A DNA stretch of 64,000 nt, taken from Thelonectria olida. Lineage: Eukaryota; Ascomycota; Sordariomycetes; Hypocreales; Nectriaceae. Shown here one piece after another: positions 23,271 through 35,960 of the stretch. Location: the NCBI GenBank assembly GCA_020736575.1, contig JAGPYM010000033.1, forward strand, positions 248,001 through 312,000. Direction: 5' to 3'. Every line of letters begins with the position of its first letter. Within the stretch, counting starts at the first letter, position 1. Under the pieces are notes generated by a model. The model saw only the letters and a program-made list of their open reading frames with translations. It had not been told where the DNA came from and did not search any database. The translations under genes were made by a program, and so were the position numbers.

Positions 23271-24260
23271 TAAGCCTAATATTAATATATAATAAAAGTT
23301 AATATAAGTAAAACCCAGCTTTATATTTATTATAATAAGCTTTTTTATAAGGTTTATAATTAGCTTTTAAGTGAAAATTCTTATTAAATAAACCTTATTT
23401 AAAAAACCTTATTTTAAGCTTTTAATATAAAAGTATAACTTTTTTAAATTCTAATTTATATAATTTAATATAATTAACTGCCTACTAATTAAATAAACTA
23501 TGATATAAAAAGATAATATTAATATAATAGCTTAATATCTATTAAATTATATAAATATCCTTAAGTATATTTATCTAACTAAAGAGCTTAAAAAGTATAT
23601 TAAATAGTTATAACTCTTTAATATTCTTATATTAGCTAATATAAATATACTTTTAAAAGTAATATAAAAAATCAATTTAATCCTTTTAAGTTACTATATT
23701 CTAATTAAAAGACTAAATATATAAAAAAACAATTTTAAATTTTTTAATAGGAAAGTTAGCTAACTTAATTGCCTTTTAAATTAAATAAGAAATAATAGGC
23801 TTAATTAAAATAACTAATTATTTTTAAATAAATATAAGAATATAACTTAAAGTTATTATTAGTATTTGTTAAAATAAGCCTGGTACTAGCATATAATAAA
23901 GGTCGATACAGGCAAAACCCAGCCTTGCATCTATTATAATAAGCTTTTCTATAGGGTTTACAATTAGATAACTTAAAGTTATAACTTTAAAAGCTTTTAT
24001 ATATAATAGTAATAATTTAAATAGTTGCTTAAAAAGCTATAAAGAAAAAATTTAAAAATAAAAAGTAAGTTAAATAGGCAAGTGGATATAAGGGTTAAAA
24101 AGTAGGGGGGCTAAAAGGGTTAAATAAATAAGAAAGTTTAAAAATAGATTAAATAGGTTTAAAAGTAATTAAACTAATAGAAATAAGTAAGGTAATTAAA
24201 TAAAAAGATATATAAAAGAGTTAATATAATAATAAAAGTTACTAATTATAAAGTTTTCTA
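23271..24260 (+). repeat. Dispersed repeat A, copy 1
   Basis: Opens with ATTAAAATAAGCCTAATATT and can be followed, with interruptions, through AAAGTAAGTTAAATAGGCAA to AAAAGTTACTAAT. The same order of segments recurs at 59284-60490. Differences are mostly transitions. No coding capacity remains. Confidence 0.75.
23857..23967 (+). mobile_element. 111-bp short interspersed insertion with 15-bp duplicated target
   Basis: The segment is flanked on both sides by ATAACTTAAAGTTAT (23842-23856 and 23968-23982). The second copy of repeat A has this 15-mer only once, uninterrupted, at 60188-60202, so the pre-insertion state is visible. The inserted sequence retains more G and C than its relatives at 23271, 58605, 58790 and 59290, for example GGTCGATACAGGC against AGTTAATATAAGT, so it is younger or less mutated. 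Confidence 0.8.
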
Positions 24261-25157
24261 TTAATATAAATTTAAAACATTTTAATTTCTATTATTTAAA
24301 ATTAATTAATTATAAAATACTAATTTATAAGTAAATTTCTTAGCTATTTTAAATATTAATTACTATTTATATAATATTAAAATTATAATAATAAATACTA
24401 ATTTATAAAAAAAAAAGCTTTAAAAACTCTAATAAAAGAAACTAATAATAAAAAAAGTAAATATATAGCTTTAAGCTCTTTTTTTTATTTAATTATTATT
24501 TTTACTATAAGCTTAATAAAATAGTTTTTAACTTAAACTTATAAGAGCTTTTAAATGCTAATAGAGCTAGTAGTAACCTTTTAAATAAATATAACTATTA
24601 GTTTAGTTTTAATTAAAACTAAAGCTACTATTATAATTTTTATTACTAAGTTTAAGCCTAGCCAATTATGCTTTTTAAAGGAAATTTTCTAATTAGATCT
24701 CTTTTTCCTTTTTTTCTTTTCTTTTTTTCTCTTATTTTTATTATTTTCTTTATCTCTTTTTATCTTTTTTATTACAGCCCATGTTAGTAAGTAGTTATAT
24801 ATTAAATTACCCTTATAACTTCTTTACTAATCTTAACCCAAACTGCACTAGGGATAGATTATAATAAAATACAAACTATTATAATCTTAGGATTACTATA
24901 ATCCAAAATTATTATAATCTAGAAATACTATAATTTAAAAAAGCACTTTCTTAGTATTTAAACACATTTATTAGCATATTAAATAGAACCTAAGCTTCCT
25001 TAACTTTTAATATAATTTAATTATACTTATTTACTTTAAGTATATTACTAAATATAGTACTATGCCTTTTACTACTTAGACCTTAACGCTCTAATCTCTC
25101 TGCTAATATAAACCCAAAACCCTCTAGTCTTATCCATTAGGAATTGACTAGATCGTT

Positions 25158-25345
25158 ATATTTTTATCTCTCCTTATCTCTTTTTATCCCTCCTTACCTC
25201 CCCTTATTTCCTTTATCTCCCCTTATCTCCCCTTTTCTCCCCCTATCTCTATTATCTCTCTTTATTTTCCCTTATTTCCTTTTATTTCTTATCCCTTTTA
25301 AACTTTCTTATTTCTTCTTATAATAGTATTTCTATTTTCCCTCGT
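25158..25345 (+). repeat. Polypyrimidine tract, TCTCCCCTTAT-like units
   Basis: About 190 bases almost free of purines except spaced A, made of irregular CTCCCCTTATYTC units at the edge of the AT-rich block. Confidence 0.7.
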
Positions 25346-25421
25346 GTGTTTCAATTATAAAACAAGTAGGCAGATAGCTAGTTACAGCCCGAAATAAACC
25401 CTAAGCCTCTGCTAGTAGATT

Positions 25422-27080
25422 TTATGGAGTGGTTTGCAACCCTATCTGTTCCATGCAAGCTTTTAAAATAGCGCAGTTACTAAGACGGACTAGCTCTGTA
25501 ATAAAGTCACTAACTAACTCAATATGAGAAATCTCGTTCGGCGCTAGTCTTCGTATTGGCATGCTGTGGATGAGGTCCACTGCTGAATTCAGTAACTCTA
25601 GATCCTTCTTGGCTTGTGGAGCCAACGGTTCAGCTAGAATGTGCTGGAATAAGGTCATGGTAGCTACCGTGGGGTAGAAGACAAGAACCCTAGAGCATTT
25701 TGGGTTAGTTAATTCCTCGCCTGATCTACGCTACAGAACGGGTCCAAGACGAAGCTTGGAATGGGTTCCTCGACAATCAGGAGTGAACCTACCAGAAAGC
25801 CTCGCCTGCTAGACGATCGATAACGGCTCGGAGGTAGAACAATGTGGATCTGCTGGCTTCAAGGCACAATGCCATGCTGGACCTGAACCCCGCACCTAGC
25901 ACTTGCTCTGTGGATGGTCACCATGAGACGGTGGTACTCGAGGTGTAGAGCAATATGTTGCATTCGTTGAGGAAGTTTTAGATCAGGCACTGGGTGCTTG
26001 ACATCGGATACGGACAGGGCCGGACGGAAAAGCTGGGGGACAGAGAGTCTCCAACTTTCAAGTTCATCATCCAGTTCGAGAATCGCGAGGATCACTTCGA
26101 CGTCTGACTTTACAAGACCTTCAACAGCGTATAAGAGCTTATAGGTTCTATGCTTGATCCTACTCAGCCGTAACTCGCCGGGAAGGAAGGGGACTCATTC
26201 GCAAAAAATGACGAGCAGATATGATCACCTGAGAGAGGTAGAACGAAATGATTCTCGATGTAGCCTTCGGGCGGGGTGAGGTCGCAGTCACTATCAGATA
26301 TCAATGGCGGCTGGCCTGTCCGCAGGTCAATGTCATTGTCAAAGACATAACAATGCCAGAAGAGGAGCCGGACGTGACGGGTCTGGCGCTCTGGAGGAGT
26401 GAGCTCGTCGCTGAGGGGTTTAGTGTCCCTGTGTATATCCCGCCAAGGATGAGGATCATTCGGCATGCAATAGCATGGTACATAGAGCCAGAATCTGAGC
26501 TGCCAAAGAATCTTTGACGGAGATACTAGGTATCATGGTTAGTCATGTCCTACGAAACAGGCTTAGAACCAGGAGAGATTTACTAGCATCAATGCCGTTT
26601 GAAGAGTTTCTAAGGTGGCTTCCTCAAGAATGTTTGAGAAGGAAGTTTGGGCCGCGTTGTAGTATGCATCCCAGTAGATATTAAGGAGAAATGACAATTC
26701 GCTATGAAACAGACCCATCATGGAGAGAAATGCAAAGAGACACTCTCTCGCGATGGCATGTCTTGGGGATGGGATATTGTTCTTAGCTTCATATGCCACA
26801 GCAACGGTCTCCTGGAACAAACTGTAGTCAATGACGGGGAATATCAACCTAAAGGCGGATTGGTGAAAGGCATCTAAGCACGCTTGGGCAACACCCCGTG
26901 CTGGTAGTGCGCAAATATCATCGGTGGCTCCTTGGACAGACGGGAGTGGGAGGTGAACCCGTCGGCCCTTGTCTAGCAGACTCAGTTTTTGAAAGTCGAC
27001 CTTTTCACCGGTCCGCGAATATATCCATTCTTCATCTTCCGCCGTGAATAGCGGGCGGCGAAAGACGAGTTAAGCCGTTG
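25422..27080 (-). pseudogene. Fungal-specific transcription factor (Fungal_trans domain), frameshifted
   Basis: The minus strand carries the ordered blocks of a Zn2Cys6-family regulator: EDEEWIYSRTGEKVDFQKL, IFPVIDYSLFQETV, a helix block ending TLQTALML, MYHAIACRMILILGG, SDELTPPERQTRHVRLLFWHC, RTGQPPLISDSDCDL, ELDDELESWRLSVPQLF, EASRSTLFYLRAV, then a last exon ending at 25422. Frames change between several of these (near 26440, 26180 and 25880), beyond what the plausible introns at about 26510-26590 and 25695-25785 explain. No CysX2CysX6Cys cluster can be found upstream to 27500. The regulator therefore lacks its DNA-binding end and is dead. It lies back to back with the ABC transporter, so it may once have controlled it. 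Confidence 0.75.
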
Positions 27081-27804
27081 TCGGAATCCTGGGAGGGGCC
27101 ACTCAACAGCCGATGAGAAGTGTTCTGCGCTCAGTAAGCGGATGCCTCCTAGTTAACAAGAGAACAATGTTTTGGCTCTTTACCAAGGACGACGCTCGGG
27201 ATCATCCAAAATCGCGATGCTCACCTTGAATTCGGCCCCGAGACCCCGATCGGCCGCTGAGTCAGCGCGTTGGTATTCAAAATAGGGCTTAGCGTGATCT
27301 ACTAAGGCAGTGCTCGAAAAAGAAACTCTGGAGGCCTTGGGGCATTGAAGCCTCGCATAGCGGAACCGGCACGGTTCGGGGTGAGACACTAGACAGAAGC
27401 CATCATTGTCGGTATCTACAATCAAAGGTTCCGCCGTGACACGGTATCGGCACTTGGGCCTTGCCGTAATACCGGAGATTGGCTGCGTCATGCCGACTAC
27501 CAGCCCGGTCTGAAGGCCCTGACTCGCTGATTACCCTGGAATGCGTCGTCATAGTCGGTGCGCAGCTGCCAAAGCTGTCAAACCTGAAGAGATTTGGGCT
27601 GAGTGTGTCCCAACAATGTAGCGGCGTGTCGGGGTCTATCTCTTTTCCGACTCATACAAATATAAACTCATCTTACAACTCCGTGTTCTTCAAGTCCCAT
27701 AACCGCATATCACAGGCTCCTCTTGTACCATACTACTTCTTTTCTTTCTCTCTCCTTTTCAGTTTCCACATCATACCGCCCGTCTGTGTGCACGACTGGC
27801 CACG
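27081..27804. promoter_or_regulatory. Upstream region of the ABC transporter
   Basis: Just before the transporter start lies a CT-rich stretch (TTCTTTTCTTTCTCTCTCC near 27738-27757), common in fungal core promoters. Upstream sequence includes several CGG/CCG triplets of the type bound by Zn2Cys6 regulators, but no paired site stands out. Confidence 0.35.
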
Positions 27805-30800
27805 ATGACAGCGGATTCCGTACCAACAAACAGGGGCAGTTCCGCCTCCTCTGGGGTGACTGAAGAGGAGGACAAGGTCTACGCCGGATTTGAGCCTATC
27901 ATGAGCAGCCGACTGGCTCACAAAAGGAGCCCATCCGATCTAGATGATGCACACCTGCGACACCACAGGCGAGATACCGAGATCGTGATGGAAGAAGCTG
28001 ACAGGGCCGAACTGACGCGGCTCGCCACAGTTCTGTCGCGAAGGCAGTCAACCGTTGCCCCTGGCGGCGTAAGCCGTGTTTCTACAACGACAATGGTGCA
28101 CGAGGATGACCCGGCGATAGACCCGGCAAGCAGCCATTTTGACGTAAAGAAGTGGCTTCACAGAACCCTTCGTCTCCATCGCGAGGAAGGAATCGGTAGC
28201 AGGCAAATCGGTGTCGTCTTCAAAAACGTCAGCGTTTTTGGCTCAGGGGATGCACTTCAGATTCAACAAACCGTGGGGTCTCTCCTGTCTGCGCCGCTAC
28301 ACGTTGGTGAGCTCTTCTCGTTTCGCAAGAAGACGCCCAAGAAGATTCTCAACCAATTTGACGGCTTGATTCGAAGCGGTGAGCTCCTTCTGGTCCTTGG
28401 GCGGCCTGGCTCTGGATGCAGCACGCTCTTGAAAACAATCAGCGGAGACGCAAACGGATTGGAGTTTGGCTCGGAGACCGATGTTCACTATAATGGTATC
28501 CCGCAGAAACAGATGAAGAAGGAGTTCAAGGGAGAGGCGATTTATAACCAAGAGGTATGTGCTGTTCACCCGAAGCGTGGTCAATACTTGACCTTGAGAG
28601 TCTCATATATACTGACCTTTGGTTTTATGTAACACTTTTTAGGTCGATAAGCACTTCCCGCATCTCACGGTCGGTCAGACGCTCGAATTCGCTGCCTCTG
28701 CTCGTACGCCATCGACTCGAATCAACAACCTCTCTCGCAAAGAGTGGTGCAAGTATAGTACTCAAATTGTCATGGCTACCTTTGGCCTTAGCCATACCTA
28801 CAACACCAAAGTTGGCAATGACTTTGTGCGAGGTGTATCAGGAGGCGAGCGCAAGCGAGTCAGCATTGCCGAGATGGTTCTGGCGGGATCTCCCATTACG
28901 GCTTGGGATAACAGGTAGGCCAGACACCTGGTTGTTTCGAGAGCCATTTCATCTGACGATTCCCAGTACCCGCGGCCTTGATTCCGCGACGGCTTTCGCG
29001 TTCGTGAGAGCTCTCCGCATAGCTTCCGACCTGGCAGACTCGGTCAGCGCCGTCGCCATCTACCAAGCCAGCCAGTCCATTTACGACCTCTTTGACAAGG
29101 TCACGCTTCTCTACGAGGGGCGTCAGGTCTACTTCGGCCCAGTGGCAGATGCTAAAGCCTACTTTGAGAGACAGGGCTGGTATTGCCCCCAACGGCAGAC
29201 TACAGGAGACTTCTTAACTGCCGTGACGAACCCGTCCGAGCGTAAAGCACGCAAAGGCATGGAGAACAAAGTGCCCCGAACTGCCGAAGACTTTGAACGC
29301 TACTGGAGAGAGTCTCCCGAATACGCCCTACTCCAGACAGAAATAGCAGAGTATGAGGCTCAGTATCTCGGGGAGGGCCAGGACCAGGACCAGCAGATCA
29401 ACAATCTTCGAGAGCACAAGAGTTTACAGCAGGTCAAACGAACTCGCTCTGGCTCTCCCTATCTCATCAGTGTACCCATGCAGATAAAACTCAACACTGT
29501 TCGAGCCTACCAGCGAGTGTGGCAGGACATTTCAGCGACTATGATGTCCTGCATGACTCAGCTTGTCCTGGCTCTCATAATCGGCTCCGTTTTTTACGAC
29601 ACTCCAGATGCTACAGCTGGATTCTACGCCAAAGGTTCCGTTCTTTTCATGGCTATCCTTCTTAACGCGCTTACAGCTATCGCCGAGATCAACAGCCTCT
29701 ACTCGCAACGCCCCATCATTGAGAAGCATGCCTCATATGCTTTTTATCATCCTGCTACTGAGGCTGCAGCCGGAATTGTCGCCGATATACCCATCAAGTT
29801 CGTCACGGCAGTCATGTTCAACGTCGTACTCTATTTCATGGCTGGTCTTCGAAGAGAGGCTGGCCCGTTCTTCCTATACTTCCTGGTAACCTACGTCATC
29901 ACATTCGTCATGAGTGCTGTCTTCCGGACCATGGCCGCCCTAACCAAGACCATTTCTCAGGCCATGGCGTTGGCAGGTGTTCTAATCCTCGCACTGGTCG
30001 TTTATACAGGGTTCGTCATCACTGTGCCTTCGATGCCTGACTGGTTCGGATGGATCCGCTGGGTTAACCCCGTGTTCTACGGATTTGAGATTCTGATCGC
30101 CAATGAGTTTCATGGCAAGAGGTTTCCTTGCTCAGACGTCGTGCCTTCATATACACCGCAAGTTGGAGACTCGTGGATATGCTCTATTGCCGGGGCTATC
30201 GCTGGCGAACATGACGTTAGTGGCGATCGGTTTATTGAGACCACATACCGCTACTCGTACTCGCATGTTTGGCGAAACTTTGGTATTGTTGTTGCCTTTC
30301 TTGTCTTCTTCATGACAATCTATTTCGTTGCCACGGAGTTAAATTCGTCCATGTCGAGTACTGCCGAAGCCCTGGTGTTCCAGAGCGGACATGTCCCTGC
30401 ACACCTCCGCCAGGACAGCAGCGCCACACCAACCAATGAAGAATCCGGGCCATCTGAGACAACGCGACACCTACAGCAAGACAATGTCAGCGCTAATACT
30501 GTTGAGACCGGGACGGATATCTTCTCTTGGCGTGATGTTGTCTATGACATCCAGATCAAGTCTGAGGAAAGGCGACTTCTCGACAACGTGGCCGGTTGGG
30601 TCAAGCCTGGCTCCCTCACCGCCCTTATGGGCGTGTCTGGCGCTGGTAAGACGACGCTCTTGGATGTTCTTGCTCAGCGAGTCTCTGTCGGCGTGGTTAC
30701 TGGAGATATGTTTGTGAACGGCGCGCCGCTGGGTGCCAGCTTTCAGAGAACCACGGGATATGTCCAACAGCAAGGTACGTCTCGGAGTCTAACATCAGCC

Positions 30801-32545
30801 AATCAGGATACTAACAACCAACATAGATCTGCACCTTGAGACCGCTACTGTGCGCGAGAGCTTGAGATTCAGCGCAGATCTGCGGCAACCTCGGTCTGTC
30901 AGTCAGAAAGAAAAGTACGAATACGTCGAAAAGGTTATCAGTATGTTGAACATGGAAGACTATGCCGATGCTGTTGTCGGTAGCCCTGGAGAGGGACTCA
31001 ACGTCGAGCAACGAAAGCTACTTACTATCGCAGTCGAACTGGCTGCCCGACCAAAGTTCCTGTTGTTTCTTGATGAGCCTACGAGCGGCCTCGATTCCCA
31101 GAGTTCTTGGGCCATTTGCTCGTTTTTACGCAAGCTCGCCGATGCGGGCCAGGCAGTCCTCTGTACCATCCATCAGCCCAGCGCCACCCTCTTCCAAGAG
31201 TTTGACCGATTGCTCTTCCTCGCCCGAGGTGGCAAGACGGTCTATTTCGGAGACATCGGCCAGGATTCACGGACCTTGCTCGACTACTTTGAGAGCCACG
31301 GTGCCCGGCACTGCGCCGACGGCGAGAACCCCGCGGAATACATGCTCGAGACTGTCAACGGCGATAACGATTGGCATTCGGTGTGGAAAGCAAGCGACGA
31401 GTTTCAAGGTGTTCAGGCAGAGCTTGACCGACTTCACTCTAACAAGGGCCAAACTGCCACCGAAGAGGTGCAAGCAGATGCCTCTCTTGAATTTGCCGCT
31501 CCGTTCTCGTCACAGCTTTGGGCCGTTACTTACCGCGTGTTTCAGCAGTATTGGAGAATGCCTACCTATATTGCCTCCAAGCTGCTGCTTGGTGTCGCCT
31601 GCGGGCTCTTTATTGGCTTCACTTTCTACGATGCCGATGGCAGCCAGGCTGGAATGCAGAATGTTATCTTTTCCGTCTTTATGGTTACGACCATTTTTAG
31701 CACCCTCGTTCAACAGGCAAGTACCCCGGTGTCTCTTACTGCTAGTATCTGAACCTATAGCTAACATCGTCTAGGTGCAACCGCTCTTTATTACTCAGCG
31801 GTCACTTTACGAAGTTCGAGAACGGCCTAGCAAAGCTTACTCCTGGAAAGCCTTTATGCTAGCCAACATTGCCGTTGAGATCCCGTATCAGGTCCTTACC
31901 GGTATTCTCTTATTTGCCTGCTTCTACTACCCTGTCGTCGGTATTCAGAGCTCAGAACGTCAGGGCCTAGTCCTTCTTTTTACCATCCAACTCTTCATCT
32001 ACGCCAGCTCTTTTGCGCACATGACCATTGCCGCGCTTCCTGACGCCCAAACTGCTTCCGGTATTGTCACACTCATCACCCTTCTCGCCACTACATTTTG
32101 TGGTGTCATGCAGACGCCAGATGCCCTCCCCGGCTTCTGGATCTTCATGTACCGAGTTTCTCCTTTCACCTATTGGATTGGCGGTATCGCCGCAACAGAG
32201 CTGCATGGACGGACAGTTGAGTGCTCGACGAGCGAAACATCCGTTTTTAACCCTCCAATCGGGCAAACTTGCGGAGAGTACTTGGAGTCATACCTTCAGA
32301 CGGCACCAGGACAGCTGCAAAACCCCAACGATACTTCATCCTGCCGTTACTGTAGTCTCAGTAACGCTGATCAATACATGGTGAGATCGTCCATCTTCTG
32401 GAGCGAGCGCTGGCGGAACTACGGCATTATGTGGGCTTATATCGCCTTCAACATCTTCGTTGCCGTGTTGACCTACTATATCTTCCGGGTTCCCAAGGGT
32501 AGGTCAACGCCGCTCCATGGAAAGCGAGATAAGAAGGCGGCCTGA
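27805..32545 (+). CDS. PDR-type (ABC-G) multidrug ABC transporter, full size
   Basis: Five exons (27805-28554, 28643-28914, 28967-30774, 30827-31716, 31775-32545) give 1496 residues, the normal length for fungal pleiotropic-drug-resistance pumps. The order is NBD1-TMD1-NBD2-TMD2. NBD1 has the degenerate fungal Walker [10 protein letters not shown] (199-207, Cys for Lys) and signature [13 protein letters not shown]2 has a canonical Walker [10 protein letters not shown] (896-904), signature LNVEQRKLL and Walker [15 protein letters not shown]. Each half ends in about six hydrophobic segments. The last intron starts with GC (CAG|GCAAGT), a GC-AG intron. The protein would sit in the plasma membrane and use ATP to expel hydrophobic compounds. 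It is intact although the regulator relic beside it is not. Substrate cannot be told from sequence. Confidence 0.93.
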
Positions 32546-33485
32546 AGAGCCTACTGAGAGCCGTAGAGTAGCACTTTCAGTCCATTTGGGATCGACGTGG
32601 CAAGACCGGGGGGATTGGGTAATTTGTAATATTTCTTTTTACACTCTACTGTATAGACTTACTCGTCATTCTTTCTTTTGTCCACTTAGTAATATTATAG
32701 GCCAAGGAGGTGTGGACCAGGAATATCAGAATAGAGAATAGAGAATAGAGAATAGACGCATTACTATGCATAATTAGGCGGTTCAGATCAGTTCATCACA
32801 TTTCTAGACGGCGCTGCTCCGATGGTTCAAGGCACCTGAGAACCGAACTGGCAGGTTGAGTACCCGACGTGCCCAATCATGCACGGAATTTGATGGTGGA
32901 TGAACTCCTCACATGTTCCATGCCGCCTTGTTTCTTCAACTTTACACTCTTGTTTTACTCTGTAACAAGCCGCTATCAAACTAAACCCAGGGCCCGAGAT
33001 GCCGGTATCTCGGCAGCCGGTAATAAAGTCAGCATCCTGACTCGTATCGTTGCTCAACAATTTTATACGGAGCTTATCGCCCAGCTACAACTCCAACCAA
33101 GCATACATGGACTTATCTAAGGCACATATCGTCTTTACGATGGATATTCGTAAATCTGTACTGTTTTTCCGCCTGCAACAGTGATAATTCTTGGTTTAAC
33201 TTAAATTCTGTTACGATCTCGTGGCAGCTCTCGGTGTCATTATATAATAGTTCCGTGGCTCGCGTCTTGCAATTAGTAGGCACAACCTGCTTCAGAATCC
33301 ACGTCCCTGTGGTGAAGCATGGAATGAGGGGTACTGACTTATTTAATTGTCCTGAAAACTTTAAACACAATATAAACCACCTCCACTCTTAAATTACCAG
33401 ATTGTATAGTTTACTATCTCCAGGCATTCTTATTAAAAGGATGGATAAAGAAGACAGCAAGCAGTTAAAGTTCGACATTTAAGTC
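32546..33485. other. Intergenic, downstream of the transporter
   Basis: Contains the likely 3' UTR and a GAATAGA short tandem repeat. No gene is supported. Confidence 0.5.
32729..32756. repeat. Short tandem repeat (GAATAGA)4
   Basis: Four near-perfect 7-base units downstream of the transporter stop codon. Confidence 0.9.
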
Positions 33486-33489
33486 GACC

Positions 33490-34610
33490 CACTGGGAAGT
33501 CGGCCACTTTTTTCCTACTTTTACTAATATTACTTTTAATATTTAACATATAATATCTCAACTAATTTTAAAGCTATTTTAATTAAATACATTTTATTTT
33601 ATTTCTTATTTTTTAATATATATAAAAAGCCCTTTTTTTAGATGCTTAAAGCTTTAAAAAGTAATATATTTATTTATTACATAGTATAATATATAAAATA
33701 TTATATATAATTTTAATAAATTATATTTATAGCTATATATTATTATAAAAAGCTTATATAAATTAATAATATTTTATTAAAATATAAGAAAAATACTTTT
33801 ATAATTAAATATTACTTTAATAGTAATTAAATAATATTTTATTTTACTAGTAAGTATAAGAGTTAGTAATTTAAAATGTTTAAAAAGATAGTAATAATTA
33901 AAACTTTAAAAAATATTAAATATAAAGCTTTTTAAAATAAAATGCTAATATTATAACTATTAAAAGTAGGGCTATTAATATAATTAGATTTAATATAATA
34001 ATAGTTAATATTATTAAAGAACTTTTAAGTTTTTTTACCTTTCTAACTATTAAAAATATTCTTTTTAAAAATTATTCTAATATTAATAAAATATATTAAA
34101 AGAAGTTAAAAATAAAACTTATAAGTAAACAAAAAAAAATTTTAAAAATACAAAACTATAATTAAAATATTATTATTATTAAAAAAGCTAATAATTTAAA
34201 TATATAATAAAAGTTAATACAAGCTAAACCCTAGTATTATATCTATTATAATAAGCTTGTTAATATAATTGTAAGCCCTATTATAAAGCTTATTATAATA
34301 GATATAAAGCTAGGGTTTAGCTTATATTAACCTCTATTATATATTTAAATTATTAGCTATTTTAATAATAATAATAACTAGTAATTTAATTTAAACCTAT
34401 TATTTAATTAAATTCAATATAGTTAAAAATGCAATTTCTATTACTTTTATTAATATTTTTATTTTTAAACTTTTTATAGCTATTTAATAAGCCTATTTTT
34501 AGTTAATTTTATAAAATAATAAATATCTTATAATATTAAAAAGTTATAATTACAAAATAGTCCATCCATAACCCAAAAAGCCCCAAGCTAATAATATATA
34601 TTTTCCTAGC
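33490..34610. other. AT-rich RIP-type block
   Basis: CG-free, stop-rich sequence carrying an inverted pair of the short dispersed repeat. No gene is visible. Confidence 0.75.
34175..34378. repeat. Long inverted repeat, two head copies facing each other
   Basis: The left arm (about 34180-34262, with AGCTAATAATTTAAATATA and AAGCTAAACCCTAG) is matched in reverse by the right arm (about 34290-34375, with CTAGGGTTTAGCTTATA and TATTTAAATTATTAGCT). Arms are about 85 bp with a spacer of roughly 30 bp. Both arms belong to the family of short dispersed repeats also present at 23.3, 23.9 and 58.6-59.3 kb. Confidence 0.75.
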
Positions 34611-34627
34611 TAATATACAGTTTTAGC

Positions 34628-34648
34628 CCAACCTTGGGACAAGGTTGG
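34628..34648. repeat. Perfect 9-bp hairpin
   Basis: CCAACCTTG and CAAGGTTGG are separated by GGA, just outside the AT-rich block. Function unknown. Confidence 0.6.
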
Positions 34649-35339
34649 CAGAGAAATGCAAATACCCCACAAAGCTAACGGGTATTATAACGCATGGCAT
34701 CGGAGTTTGGACGGATATAAAGCGTGCACGGGCCAGCTTTTAAGTATTACGTCGTAATGCTTGTAGCAATATTAGAGTAGTGGAGCGTTTACAAATGTAG
34801 AACCAAACCTTGTAGAACGCACGGCAGAATTTTTGTCCATTCCTTATATTAAAGTTCATCCGAAAGAAAGCTCGCATTTTGTTTCAATGGGCTGCTGGGT
34901 CTCCTTGTGGAACCCTCAAACCCCTCCAGCCGCTGGAACTTGTCATTAGAGGAGAGAGGCCCTTTTGTTCTCAGCACACACGCCAGGGCGTCTTCACCCC
35001 CCCGCACGCCGTCGGTCTCATTTTGGAGCACCAGCTCCTTAGATTCTAACCTAGAAACGAACAGGCTCTCACCTCGAGTCATGCCTACGTATCTTCTGCG
35101 GTTGCGCTCTGGGAGGTCAGGTGGAGTTGCTATCCCCCGTCTCCTCATGGGGAAGTACGGGGGTAACGCTAACTAATCTTGGGGAGAACTCCAACAACTC
35201 CCACATCGTCTCCGATCGGCATGTCCCCGGCAAATCGACTTGATAGACTACTGTAAGTGTCGGAGCATGTGTGGTGGACGGTGATGCTCACGAGAATTAA
35301 CCGACGTTAGAAGACTCCGAGTGGCGTGTCACATTATAC
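34649..35339. other. Intergenic, no gene seen
   Basis: Open frames on both strands around 34850-35170 overlap each other and match nothing I recognise. Confidence 0.4.
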
Positions 35340-35960
35340 ATGCCCCTTCTCCCGCACACTGCCCCAACAAGGACACGAACAACTCTAGCCCTTTCCGTAT
35401 TGAGGCTCGATGGACCTTTCCAGCTCCAGGAAATAAGCTTCAATTCCTTGCAACTAGACGAGACTCTGGTTGAGATTCACGCATCTGGCATCTGCCCTGC
35501 AGATATCTTGTGGGCGAGTGGCGAGTTGCCGTGCCCTCCGAACGCAGTACTCGGTCATGAAGATGAGCTACCACAAGGCATAGTGCAGGCGACTAGAAAT
35601 GGAGTTACTGAGAGATTGTTGTGTTCATCTACAGGAGCAGTTGTGGTTTTGGAGACAAGCTCTGCGGTCACGACAGTGTCCAAGGGGGAGAAGGTGCTCC
35701 TGTCGTTTTCTCACTTCGCTGTCCCTGCAAATTGCGAAGCCGGGTTGTCCCTGTTTGAGTAAAGTGCAAGGCGTTCTTGAGCGGGAAGGAGAGCTTGATT
35801 TATGTGGTTGGCTACTTGCGCGCCTCAGTGTGCGCTTGACCAGCTTCCCGCCGTTTCCACTACCAGTGCCAATGTGTTTGAATCCGGTTCTAGTTCTTGG
35901 TAGGCCTGAGCGACTGTTCATGGGGGACATGGCGATTGCAGCCGTCATCAGAAGTGTTTG
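35340..35960 (+). pseudogene. Zinc-type alcohol dehydrogenase (MDR) relic
   Basis: The frame from 35340 reads as the GroES-like N-terminal half of a medium-chain dehydrogenase: LVEIHASGICPADILWASGELP, NAVLGHE, VSKGEKVLLSFSHF. The catalytic zinc motif is damaged (GICPAD where GICHTD is usual), the structural-zinc cysteines are missing, and the frame ends at 35762. A patch in another frame up to about 35960 (LVLGRP...GDMAIAAVIRS) may be the remains of the Rossmann half. It is too short and damaged to work as an oxidoreductase. Confidence 0.6.

Larger units (their letters stand above)
22960..25410. other. AT-rich RIP-type block
   Basis: Nearly CG-free sequence with stops in all frames. It carries a copy of a dispersed repeat (about 23270-24260) that recurs at 59284-60490, and a pyrimidine-rich tract at its right end. 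No gene is visible. Confidence 0.8.

Noticed and set aside
27180..27491. Zinc-cluster exon of the regulator next to the ABC transporter
   Set aside because: The frame has several Cys but not the CysX2CysX6Cys spacing or the basic residues of a Zn2Cys6 domain.
34849..35176. Overlapping open frames on both strands
   Set aside because: Both strands are open over the same span with no motif, so neither can be preferred.
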